Below, in pieces: positions 46,961 through 59,400 of a DNA stretch of 64,000 nucleotides (within the stretch, counting starts at the first letter, position 1; the number at the start of each line of letters is the position of its first letter). The stretch lies in contig OZ038469.1 in assembly GCA_964036295.1 (NCBI GenBank), positions 14,131,591-14,195,590 on the forward strand, written 5' to 3'. This DNA is from Plumapathes pennacea (Eukaryota; Cnidaria; Anthozoa; Antipatharia; Myriopathidae). A program made the position numbers and the translations under genes. The notes beneath the pieces are model-generated. The model was not told the origin of the DNA and searched no databases. It saw only the letters and a program-made list of their open reading frames with translations.

Positions 46961-47412
46961 CTGTATCGTTTTTAATAGATTTTTCGCTCACGAAGACAAA
47001 TTGATAAAGTTTGTGAAACTCCACTGGCGTGTTTGCTCGCGCAGAAAGTTTCCGTGTCATACAAGCGTAACCCCAAGGGAATGCAAGTCGTCACAATTGA
47101 GTTGCACTTTAATTACGCATATAGCGGCACGAACGTTCAGGTTTTCTGAAAGGGAAGCAGGGAATTTAGACGATTTGTGCTTTTGTAATTCTTCTAAACG
47201 TATCTATATCTACTCCAAGTGAATTGTGAACGCCGCGCTCTGAGCCAATGAGAGCGCTAGCTTGATGCCATAAGTGAATTTGACACCTCGTAAAACGAGA
47301 GCGATTAAATTTGGTCGTCGAGTGGACAACGCGCTTATGGTTTGTTGTTGATACTGCCAACACGGAACCGAATTCAGGAAGTCAAGAATGACCAGTTGAA
47401 CAAGTGCCCCTC
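46961..47412 (+). promoter_or_regulatory. 5' flank and probable promoter region of the CH-SAM gene (also present behind copy 1)
   Basis: DNA immediately upstream of the first exon of the CH-SAM gene. It has a CCAAT-type site (gagccaatgagagcgctagc at about 47241-47260) and no evident TATA box at the usual spacing. Most of it is duplicated at 20200-20517, downstream of mucin-like copy 1. Promoter function is inferred from position only. Confidence 0.4.
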
Positions 47413-50400
47413 ATGTCAGAAGTAAGGCACTCTCGGAAACTCAAAATCGGCGTCGGAGGCCAGCCTTTGGTAAGAATGATGCTTTTGTGTGGACGCCTCG
47501 TGTATGTATTTCTTCACATTCCTCATATCGCTTTCCTTTTGGGTTTGTATTTTAAGCTGAGCTGGCGAGATGGCGTCGAGCTACAACAGACGAGCTCGTC
47601 GGGAAGAGCTACGTCTGCACAGAACACAGGAGAATCGAGTGATCCGTTCCGCCACCCCGTTGCGGGAAGCACTGTAAAGCAAGCGTTCGTTTCTTCAAAC
47701 GCGCGGATGAAGAAGGACAACGATTTTCAGGCTTCTGTGTTTCGTCCCAGAAACGCACCGGTCAGAGTTTCCGTTAGCGGCGAGTGGGCACTTCAGGAAT
47801 GCAGGGTTTGTAACTAACTTATTAATGTTGTCTGAGAATTTTGACCATATTGCTCTCGCCGGTCATCAATTTTACTGTACAACGGCCGCCAATCGTCCAC
47901 TTGTGATTTTGTTTTGAATTGTAATTCTTAAGTTCATGCAGCAGGTTGAATGAGGTGTATTTTCTGCAGGAGAACACTGTCTGGGTCAACCACTTCTTGA
48001 AGAAAAGCAAGCGACGGACTATATCCGACATCAGGAAATCAATCGGAGACGGGATAACATTGGTGTATCTGTTGGAAAGCCTTGGTAAATTTTATTTACT
48101 TGTTAAGTCTTTGTGTTTGTACTGCCTAAGTATAAAATCAAAGGCGCATCTTTGTGCCTGCACATACATGTGTGAAGCTAAGAAATATAGGACGGAAGCT
48201 TCAGTCGAGCTGCGCATTATTTACAGTCTTTGACAAACCAAAATCTTCAAGCCACATAGCGTCATCTCAAAGAAGATTAAGGATCAACTTCGCTGTGTTT
48301 TAAGCCAAGTCAAACACTGAATTATGGGTGTCGGATTTGTGATCCGACAGAATAAAAATATGTGTTGAAATGTCTTCATGAAAAGAACAATAGCTTTATA
48401 TTGCCGCATGTCTTTATCAAGAAGCAGCTGGGGCGAGATTGTCACTTAGATTTGCACCTCTCTTGTGCTAATTACCAACGCTGAGCATTGTTCTTAATTT
48501 CGAGGGCGTTTTAATTATTTCGGACCACTCTAAAGCTACTTGACTAGACTGCTGTTTTGCATATGATACTTCGATGATGCTTCTTTGACAAGTTACGAAT
48601 TATTGATCAACACACGGTTCTAGAAATAAACACCTTTTTTCGCTTCGTCACGTTCACTGAAGTTTTTCATTATCTTTTGGTTTGTTGATTGCAGCTTATG
48701 TAAGATTAACATTTTTTTTATTTGCATAACTCCTAAACCAATGCATTAAGACACTGTGCAACCATGCAAAGCTATAGTTATTGATCTTTTTATCCAAAAT
48801 TGTGCAACAATTTGGTAAAAACTCTGTATTACTAGAATCTTTGCTTGTTTAAAGAAAGTAAGAATTTGATAGCTTGCTCCAATGACAGCTGATTGAGCCA
48901 TCAATTATTATTGCATCACTATACATATTCTTTTTGAATGATTTGGAGAATCTGCCTTATAACCTTTACTATAGTTAACCCTTTTCACTCCCAAATTCAA
49001 GATTCAGATTCTCCCGACCTTTTAAGAGGAAATTGTAAGAGTGGTGTAGTGAGAATTGATAGTTTAATCAGCTACCATCTGAGCAAGGTACCAAAAGCCA
49101 AGTTCTTCTTAGAGCTGTATGATATATTTGTGCTGCCAAAACTGAAGGAGAAAATTTAACTTGATCACTCTTGGGAGTGAAAGGGTTAAGGGGCAGTGCC
49201 ATCAAATGCACATGCACAAGCATTTGGTTGAATCTTGAAAACATTCGCCCAATGATTTTGTTTCATATGTTATGAACCTGGGTGCTGTGTGATGTTTTTT
49301 TTTCTGGTGAAAGACTGATAAAGAAAATTGAAATTTTTATTATGGTATACTAGCGGGACTCCCGTAAAATACGGTGATCGGATTTCTTTTTTCCCTAATT
49401 TTTTTCTATTTTTTTATTTTTCTGTTTTTCCTTTTTGAATTCCATTTCAAGCATATCTCAAACACAGTTTACAGTGTTTCTGTAGTGCATGTCAGTCAAA
49501 CCACCAATCGATCAAAGTCAATTCCCCATTTTTCAAACATGCAGCCATCCAGTCACCTGACAGCTGAAATTCTCTTTCTAAACTCAAACAGAATTCTGTG
49601 CTAAATTTAAATAGACAAGCACAGTGCTCAGTTTCCTACTCAAATTGTTTTCCCAAAAACAAAATGAACTGTATATGGGTAGTACCAACAAATTTTTAGA
49701 TATCCAGTAGAAATTAACTTACAACAAAACTTGACTCAACAGTTGATACAAATACTTTGAAACTCCCAAGATAGGTTTCCATGCCAACCATAAACCTGAA
49801 AGTGATACAGCAGGTGGTTGAAGTGAGCTTTTACAGAAGTCGTAGGTTAAAAGTCCCAAAAGAGTGGCATTGGCTTTTAGATGTGATGGAGGTGAACAGA
49901 TCTTGAACAACCCTTTTTTTGAGAATGCAAATGTATAGTATGATGCTGTTGTTTTGGATGCAAAGAAATTCATTAATTGCCTGTCTCAGCTGTCACAGTC
50001 AAACTCAATTTTATTGAATCAGTTTCTAGCAACATTGTGTGACTTGATATTATTTGTGTCCTTTTCTAAAGTGCTATGGCAAGAATGCACTTAAATGTGC
50101 TACAAATTCTTTGTTATCATCTTGTCAGAGTTGAACTTTTCTTGAGAAACCTGTAGTCCCTTAATGAACTTGACAATTACATGTTATTTGTGTACTAAGT
50201 GTTGAATATAACACAGGCAAAAGGAGTAATCTTTACATATTAGATTTGATCCAAGGAAGTAAAAGCTAAAACCCTTAAACCTGCCAATATTGCATATGGA
50301 TATGGGCTGCAAACATTCCTGAGGCTTTGAAAGTAATTACAAGTCGTAATACTCTTTTTAATAGGACTGCTTTGTTTCAAATACACCAATAATCTCAACA

Positions 50401-53400
50401 ATGGTTATTTTTTGGATTAAGTTATTGTGCTTGATTACTGAAGTGTGACAGGGCTATTACATTCCATATTACATCTCATGCCCTGAACAATTAGTGCATG
50501 CACATATTTGCATCTTGTTCTGATACTGAAGCTGTCTTTCCAAGCATGGAAGTCATGGCAGAAAATACATGTAGTTATAACTGCTTGCTGTGAAGATGCT
50601 AAAATGGAGGAAAAGGAGATTCAGAATCAGAACATGTAAGCGACTATGTTTACTTTGGTTAGGATTTTGTAAACCTATTTAGGAAAACCGTTCTGGCACA
50701 ACTAAACTTGAATAGACTGGTCTGGAGCTGCTTTGACGAAAGAACATATCTGCTACAGTGTAAACATGAGGCCAGTGAGCTGCTTTGTCACAGTATATCA
50801 TTGCAATCAGAGCATTCTGAAAACCAGTACTACATGTACCACTTTCAAAAGTGAAGTGGAGCAGCAATGCTCCATTTCAAAAATTGCTTCAAAAACAGTG
50901 TAATCTCAATATAAATAGTGGAAGACCTATCTGGTATGCAATGCCATGGAAAGCTGTGTGTTTTGAATGGTATAGTGTAGACATAGCCCAGGTTCCTAAT
51001 CTCTAGCTTGTTGCTTACCTTTTAGAGAACTTTTTCAATATAATAATTGAAGAAAATGTTTTATTGAGCTGGAGGTTATACTGACTTTTGCTCCATTTTC
51101 TTTAATTCATTTCTCAAACTGTCTCACATTCAAGTCTTTGAGACAAAGACAAAGTAAATTCCCTTTACTGAAGTCTTTGGGTTATATTTTAAACCGTGGA
51201 TTTTATTTTTGATCCTTACATTTCAGCTGGAGAGGATATGCCAGGGGTGTATTCTCGACCAATCACACGTGCGCAGAAGCTGGAAAATCTGCAACTGTGT
51301 ATGAGCTTCATGGGAAACAGAGGAATCAATCTGAAAGGAATCTATGTTGGAGGTTGGTGTTTTGATAGACACTAGAATATTGTTCCCGCTATACGTGTAG
51401 GCCGGGTCCCCGCACATTTCTCAGGGCTAGATCTGGGAGAAAGTCTGACCGCAGTTTCCAAATCTGCAATTGGCAAAGCCACTCATTTCTGGCCCTTAGG
51501 AAATATAACAGAGATCTTGACTGTCTAAAAGACATTTCCAATGGGTGTGAACTTAACTCCACCAGTAGCAGCATGGCCAAGTGCTAAAAGCTCGCCTATC
51601 TTTAATGTCGATTGACATATTTTCTCACACTTGCCAGTTGGGTTTAGTTATATATGATACATTTTGAAGCGTTTTCAAAAGCTTCTTTTTCAAAGTCACC
51701 TGCTCACACTACTGGTCTACTAATCATTTTCATCTGACGCATCTCAATTTTCATAAGCCTATTCAAAATCCTTCAATTTCAAAAACCTCTATTTTGAAGT
51801 CAAAGTTGTTTTAGTGTACTGGATGACAGACAGACAACTAAACTGTATTGAAAAGTAGCACTGATTGCCATAAACTGGTATAAATGGGTCTGGATCGATC
51901 TGTCCTTTTGTTTCTTTCTCTCTGCTTTTTGGTGAAAATTAAGACAGCCAATCAGGTGCAAGTTAAAGTTAATTGAATCAGCTATAGCCCTTTTTGTCCC
52001 AAGCTCAGATTCAGAACACAGATTCTCCCAACCAGAGAATATGCATAGACTGGTTGATGTATTGAGATTGATAGTTCATTTAGCATTTATTCAATCAGCT
52101 GTCTAGTGCCATTCTCCACACTGTGTGATATATCTCTGGCGAGAGATTGAACGGGAAAATTTAAACCACTCCCAGATGAGTGAACTACTTGAAGGTAGTC
52201 GCACATTAAAAAATATATAGAGAATAATACATGGGCGCGCGGAGATATGAAATTTATCTTCGAGTGTTCATCTCGATATCTCACGAGTGAGCGAAGCGAA
52301 CGAGTGAGGTATCGAGATGAACACGAGAAGATAAATTTCATATCTCCAAGCGTCCGTGTACTATTCTGTTTATTTCATAAACTCTGGTGTGATACAGAGA
52401 TTTCCGCCACTAAGAAATGCAAAAACATGCAAGATCACTGCTTGGCTGATATTAACACGCGTAAAAAATATCTTATTTTTACGTGTGTTCAGATACGACA
52501 TTTCTCAGTGGCGGAAATCTCTATATCACACCAGAGTTTATGTAATAAACACTGATAATTTCTGTAAGCCTTCAAGCCCTGTAGAGGTTGGCAAAGTACA
52601 AAATCATCCTGTGTCATACTACGATATCAATTCTAACAACGCTACCCATACATTTTGTTAAGGCCAAATTGGGAGAATTGAGGCTTTTCCGCCCACACGT
52701 ATCCGGTGAATACGGTCACGAAAACGGAACTTTTGAAAACGCTCATCCAGAGTGGAAACTTTTGAATACGGTGTTTATCCGTATACATTTCAAAGCGCCC
52801 ACTAGATTTGATTTTGTGAGGACGGATAGTTTCACTGAAAACGCAAACTTTTGAAAGCGGTTGTTCACTGAAAACGATGTCTTGTAGACGCAATACTTTT
52901 ATTCCGTTTTCAGTGAAACGAAACGAAAACGTAAACTTTTGAAAACGCATCCGTGTGGACGGGGGCTGAATGTACGCTCCAAATATTTGGTTCACCTTAA
53001 GTCATAGAGACATACACTAGAGGCGTTCATGTATGTTTAGTAAACTGACTTTTGGACACATTATTTTATAATTCTGTTGGCACTTTCTTTTTTTTTCTGT
53101 TTCGTATTGTGTGACTATTCATTTTACAGATGCCTTGTTGTCATGCGATGTAGATACCATTCAGATTCACTCAACTGCAAAGTTACTAAAAGAGAATGCT
53201 AATTCTACTACCTCAGTCGTATGACTAAGCATTCTGTGTTGGCTGTCATGGTACACGATTTTACACTTGCAGTATCCTGTTTAAGAATGTCCCTTATACA
53301 TGACACCTGTACAATAATGCAGTTTCTGACACCAATAACAACAAGCTGATAAGTGAGACAGATTTCATGACTGTATTGGGTTAGCATGTCATATAATGTA

Positions 53401-56400
53401 AATTTATGGCTTGTTATACACGGATGACTGCAGTACAATCATGTTCAAATCGGTAATGTGACAGGCATAGAATTTTAAACTTGTCTAAAGGATTGGTTGT
53501 CGACAGTCATCTGAAAACTGCTCTGTTCATGTACAGACCAACTTGTCTAGTGTAACCCCTGATAAGTGATGGAAAACTAATTAGTCACTGCTTGCAAACA
53601 AACCATTTGAGGAACAAATGGAACTTCAAAGTGAGACTTTCGGATCAGCTGCCTTGCATACAACTTGGCATAACCGCACTTAGAATACGAAGTGGCAAGC
53701 TTGAGTTGTGAACAGTGAAACTACGACGTATTGACTACCGTGATGACATATTGCTCTCACTTCCTCTAATTATAATGTATTCTATTGATATCACTCACTA
53801 CTGTTTCATTTTGATGACAAGGTCATACTCCCTGCTGATTTATTGATGTCATTTGCATCTTCATGCGGGCAGCACAATCGTAGCGCCCCTGTGTTCCTAT
53901 CTGTGATTGACAGTTCGTTGATGCCACTTGCTTTGCATGTACGACAACAGCCACGTTTCAACGGATCATGCTTTATAGAAGTATTAATGTGTGACTATAG
54001 TCCTTGTCATGACAAGGTTCGTTTTAGCACAGGCCAATATTGTGTCAGATAACTTCACGAAGGCTGCATGGCGTGTGTCTAAGTGGCCCTTAGAGTACGT
54101 ATTGGCCGACTATTAAGTTTATCTCTGTAAGTGGCACACTCGCAAACTTGTATATTCTGTAACCGAGGGCTCTACTGGGTTACGACTTGAAACAGGAAAA
54201 TACCTACACCTCTCATGTATGTTGGCCTTGACAATCTTTGACTTAAACTAATCTTAGAATCGTAAAGTTGTCTCGCTGTAGCTCAGTGGTCCTGGTGAGT
54301 TCCACTAGTTTTAAGCCCTGACCAAACGGACTCGCAAATCGGTGGAACGGTTTGCAAAACTAGAACTTGCGTCGTAACTTTCGATAGATATCCAAACGAT
54401 AGAAACAACTTGCGCGCACGTTTTAACTCCTTCAAGGTCAACGAAAGTCGACGGTAGCAGAACACACGTCGAAAACCTGGTCAACTTGTGGGTCCGTTTG
54501 GCTTTGAGTTATATGGACAGTGACTTGTTTGCAAGTTAGTTAAGACTTTAAAAACAAGGAGTTTGTATGGGTATCAACATTTGCTGCAAGTTTATGATGC
54601 TATCATGCAAATGTATACATGTAGCAAGATTAAAAGTCATCAAGCATGTTTAAAAACTCGAACGTTTGTAAAGTTTTTAATTTGTAACGCGTTCTTGTTA
54701 TTGAGTTTGTTTGTTCGTTTGCAGATTTGATAGACGGAAACGTGAAGTCGGTGCTAAATTTGTGTGACGGCCTAAAAAGACAATTTGAGGTAAGGAAAGC
54801 ACCTTCTTTACAGGTAACATTTCACTGGTGAGCTTGGCAGTCAATAAGAGCGCTGATGTTATTTTTTTGGTGAACTATTTTAACCGCCACTTGTGATCAC
54901 GGCCCGTGAAACAAAACGCGTGTTGCGTGGATTCGGAACCAGCGTTTTCCGATTGACTATCGATTGGCTATTGGAAGTGGTAAATGTATTGGGTAATTAC
55001 TTTGGTTTTGCGCTTATACTGGTGCTTGTGCTTGTGCTTGTGCTTGCGTCGCTCTTAATGGTGCGAGTCTCTAACGAAGGGGTAGGGCGGAAGGGAATAG
55101 AGTTGACCAGGTCAACCTTATGTTTGGTTTGCAGGGCAGTGGATCGCCTGAAGGCCCAAGGCCTCACTCCTCAGGATCGGGAAACAAGGAAAAGGACATG
55201 CCTCACAAAGTGGTCAATGGTGCTGTCCCAAATGCACATGGCTTCAGAGGTGAATTTGCTCGTACGTGCGTGTTTTGCGTGTGTGTGGCGCGCGTGCGTG
55301 CGCGCATGCAAATCGCAGACGCACTATAAAGTTTTCATTGACTTGAGACAGGCCGTGATTACACTTGTGCTCGAAGCACGCTTACCTTTGCTTGACCTTA
55401 CCATGTGTAAGTGTCTAACACATGCTTGCTGGCATGTAAGGCGATACTTCGAAAGAACCGCTGAACATATTACCGCGTGCTGTGCACGTGTTGTGACCAC
55501 GGCCTATAGCTTGTCAGACGTAATGGAATATGAGTCTCTTTCGTTGTCGGATCTTCGGCCGTCTTTGTTCACTGCCCATTATGGGAGGTTAAATTTGTGT
55601 TTTAGGCTTCCGGTAGTATGACTGGAGGTGTTTCACTCAGTCATAACGGGTAGTATTGTCGTGTCGAAGGGCAGTGTTTGTTTACGAGATGTCCTCTGGA
55701 ACAAAGTTCGTTCTAATTTTGACTCTTCCGGCTCAGGGCCACAATAACCACTTTATCAGACTAATCCAGGATTTACCAAATTCCTTTTCTCAATCTCTCG
55801 GTGAAGTGCCAGCTTTTGGTCAAAAGAAAACAATTAATGAAACATTGTTTTAAAGGCTTAAAACCTAACAAGGAGAACTGGAAGGGATAATTTGTAGTTG
55901 TCAGTTAAGCCCAAAATTCTTTTATTCAAACGTTCCCTCCTGCACGCCTTGTTTCTGCAGACTGCGACGCTGATGTCAGACCTCACGGAACCAGTTCGGG
56001 TTACCACTCAGACGAGTATTCACCGCCCAGGAAAAGTGAGGTCTCTCCAGTACTGGACGTTGGAGTCCCGGGCATGATGGATTCATTTGATCAACCAATC
56101 GTCGCTCCAGGAGATATTCTGGTGGTGAGGATAAGAGCAGTAAACTGGTACCTAACGCGAAGGGCCTGGTGATGAGCTCGGCGCTGACTGATTTTGCGCG
56201 GGCTCGTTAACCTGAGTGACGTCATCCAATGCAATAGGGCGTCCCGAACAGCATTTACTATATATGGGCATAACATTACGTCAGTCTTGTGCGCAGGACC
56301 TTCTCGTGACATTTGCCTTCGTAATTTGACTGTAAGAAGATGATATATTGCTTACGTTCACGCTCTCCAGACTAGTAAATCTCCAAAATACTCGTTCAGA

Positions 56401-59400
56401 ACAGGTTGCTTATTGGGTTAATGCTGTTTTGTAAAGGTCACTAGTGGGTGCTTTTCACGAGAGCCTGAAACAAACCAGTTGATATTTTTATTTTCTCATC
56501 CACAGTCGACCACTGAGATCCATAGGAAAGCAGTGTCACAGGTTGGAGCAAGTGAACGCCGACAGAACATACTGTCGTCTCCACCTCCTGTAAGTACAGA
56601 TTCTTCCAACCATTCAAGAAGAAAATGTATAAGAGATGTAGAGAGAATTAATACTTCAATCAGCCGTTATCTGAGCAATGATATATCTTTGGTGAAAAAC
56701 CGAAGGAGAAAGTTGAAGTTGATCACTCTTGGAAGTGAAAGAGTTAAGTAATCAAATTTTATTTGTTCGTCATCAAAGACATCTGCATTGTTCAGCTTCC
56801 AGTAATTCTTTGGAATCTCTTAACCAGTCAACTTGTTTTGTTTGTCAGGCTCCAGGAAGTGTAGTGTCATTGGAAGACCGGCTGAGGTCCCTGTTGAGCA
56901 GCCCCAACCCGGGAGGACAAGGGGAGGAGGTGAGAGCGCTGCTAGGAATTTCACTTTGATGGAAATTTGCTTTCTAAGAAATTTATTTTCTTGGAAGCCT
57001 ATTGTTTAACTTAACGTACATATCTCGTTTTCAAAAGTTGACAAACAAAGTTTGAAAGTGAAAGAGACCTTCTCAGTTATGAAGCGTCGTCCAGATTGTT
57101 CCAGGAGGTTAGGGAGGTCCGGGAGGTTCGAACTTTTCAAACCACTGTCGCGCTATTGCCGTGCCAGAATCAAACCAATTTCAATTGAGTTCGACACAGC
57201 GTTAGCGTGACGTTTAAAACGGGCGCGTGAAGATGCGGGACACACTGCAATAATGCGCGTAATAGCCGAGTTGCACCGTGTGTCTACTTATAACACGCAA
57301 TATTGAACGCAACAATTGCACCGTGTGTCCACCCAACTGCATACATTACAGCCAACTCTCTCTAAGGCGGACACTTTCGGGACTAGATTTAGTGTCCGCC
57401 TTAGAGAGGTGTCCGCTTTAGAGAGAGTTCAGTTCCAGAGAAACAAGTGAAAATCGGCGAGGACCAAATCTGCATGCTGTCCGCCTTATAGAGGTGTCCG
57501 CTTTAGAGAGGTGTCCGCTTAGAGAGAGTTGAATGTACATTGTGTGTCCCGCTTGTTGAGGACTTGGTTATTTGACGAGAGGTCGGTGATTGAAGGCCCT
57601 TCAGCTCAACCGCTAATGGCACCACAGGCGGCCCAAGCTGATTGACTGTGTGACGTCACGGTCGGGTTTTATAAGCAAATGTATGGGAGATTTTAGTCGA
57701 TCGATAACTCGAAAAATATTGCGAGAATAAAGCTTAGACTTGCTAACCTTGTTGTTGTGGTGGTTCAGCGAAACACGTTGAAATCGCTACAGCAGCAAGA
57801 AAACCACCACAACAACAAGGTTAGCAAGTCTAAGCTTTATTCTCGCAATATTTTTCGAGTTATCGATCGACTAAAATCTCCCATACATTTGCTTATAAAA
57901 CCCGACCGTGACGTCACACAGTCAATCAGCTTGAGCCGCCTGTGATGAATAGCGTAATATTTGTCTCAGGATACCGATCACGACGAAGAACTGCTGATTC
58001 CACCGCCAAGGTCAAGGTCACCCGACCATGACGTAGACAGGTTTGGCGTGGAAGAGAGGCTCCGGTCACTACTGGACGTCGCTGAGGAGGATTTTCCCGA
58101 CAAGGAACCGGAAACGAAAAATGCGAAAGAGCTCGACAAGATTGGATACGTGGTAAGTGTAAAGAGGCCCTCTAAACCTTTTCAATGCTTTTGTTTACAT
58201 CTGGAAAATCGACCAAGGCTGAATTTGGTTCGCAACACGAAAGAACGTAATTAACCAAGAGAAAAATGGGTTAGTAGCACTTTTAGATCAAAAGAAACTA
58301 ATCTTCTCCTCAGACGAGTCGGATGAAAGTGGATTGCTATTCGTCTTTCGACTTTCGGGGGCCCCAGAAATGGCGGAACCAGGGATTTCGGCGCGCAAAG
58401 GACTGTGGTTGGGAGGGGCTCAGTCTTAATGAGTCAGGTCGTTACATGGGTTTCTTGTTCATTCCAGCCTAATTTTACTTCATGTCGTACCAAAAACGAA
58501 TTTCTCGCAAGCTGATAACACAGCTTTCCCCGACAGACCATTCAAGATAAAAATATATGCCAGTCATGAAGTGAGAATTAATTGTTTGGCCAGTTTTTAT
58601 CTGAGCAAGGTGTCACTTATCAAATTCTCCCAACTGTGTGATACATCTCTGGTGAGAGACTGCAGAAGAAAATTTAAGTTGGAATTGCAGGGGTCAAATG
58701 AAAGCTGAAATGTAATCAATCTACAAGCGCGTGAAGTTTCAGTTTCATTGAACGTGTCGTGTCGTTTTTCAGCCAAGCCACCCATCGGAAAAGTTGAGAA
58801 ATGTTCCGTCAGCCAAGAGACGGAACAGGTTAGACAGCTTCACTGGATCAAGGAAGCAAGGGTGAGACGTTTAGAATGTTTGGCCGAAGAGAGTTATAAT
58901 CGGCGTAGCTGTCTCTCCAGTTCCCTTCCGGTCCTTTTGGAGAATTATAGATTGGTCCATGCCTACGGCAGTGAAATGATATGTTCTTAACTCTTCTTGC
59001 TTTTGTCATTTTAGACAAGCCATCCCACCGTCCGACAGAAAGCAGACATCTGGAAGGAGGCGTGGCTCAAAACACGCGGAGTCCCCGCCCACCGCGTCAC
59101 CAGGCAACGCTTACCGAAAAAGAAGATCGGCGGATGGACCTTCGACTGGCATTCCTCTAGCTAGACCGGAAAAAGAATTTAACGGCACACACAAGATCAG
59201 AGGCAGACTAATCAAAGGCGAAGCTACGCCTCCAAACCGTGCACTGCGCTCGAATTCTCACTCGGAATTTCTGCAGCAAGTCGCGGCGAAGTTGGCGTAC
59301 GAGGTTGGAAATGAGACGACCACAACATTGTCCGGAAGTGAGTCGTTTTCCTCTGCGGAGACGCCCATGCTGCCGGCCCTGTCACCCACCTCCTCTGTTG

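Larger units (their letters stand above)
20518..47357. repeat. tandem segmental duplication unit 2 (about 26.8 kb)
   Basis: The sequence ending gcgcttatggtttgttgttgatact occurs at about 20493-20517 and again at about 47333-47356, then diverges. Upstream of both points the sequences run parallel back through the 3' flanks and all mucin-like exons and introns. Offsets between homologous points are 26538 bp at the stop codons and about 26840 bp at the junction. Unit 1 would therefore begin roughly 6.3 kb before the window. The start of unit 2 cannot be checked because unit 1's start is outside the window. Confidence 0.8.
51353..54724. other. long intron of the CH-SAM gene rich in foldback elements
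   Basis: 3.4 kb without coding signal. It contains a degenerate MITE (51985-52190), two adjacent foldback elements (52219-52370, 52371-52550), a repeat with internal ACACGTATCCG/CGGATGCGT-type ends (52677-52969) and an inverted-repeat element at 54312-54510. Confidence 0.6.

Noticed and set aside
54893..55621. 242-codon open frame on the + strand
   Set aside because: It runs through exon 55135-55249 in a different frame, its start lies in intron repeat sequence, and its Leu/Val run comes from a ttgtgc repeat.
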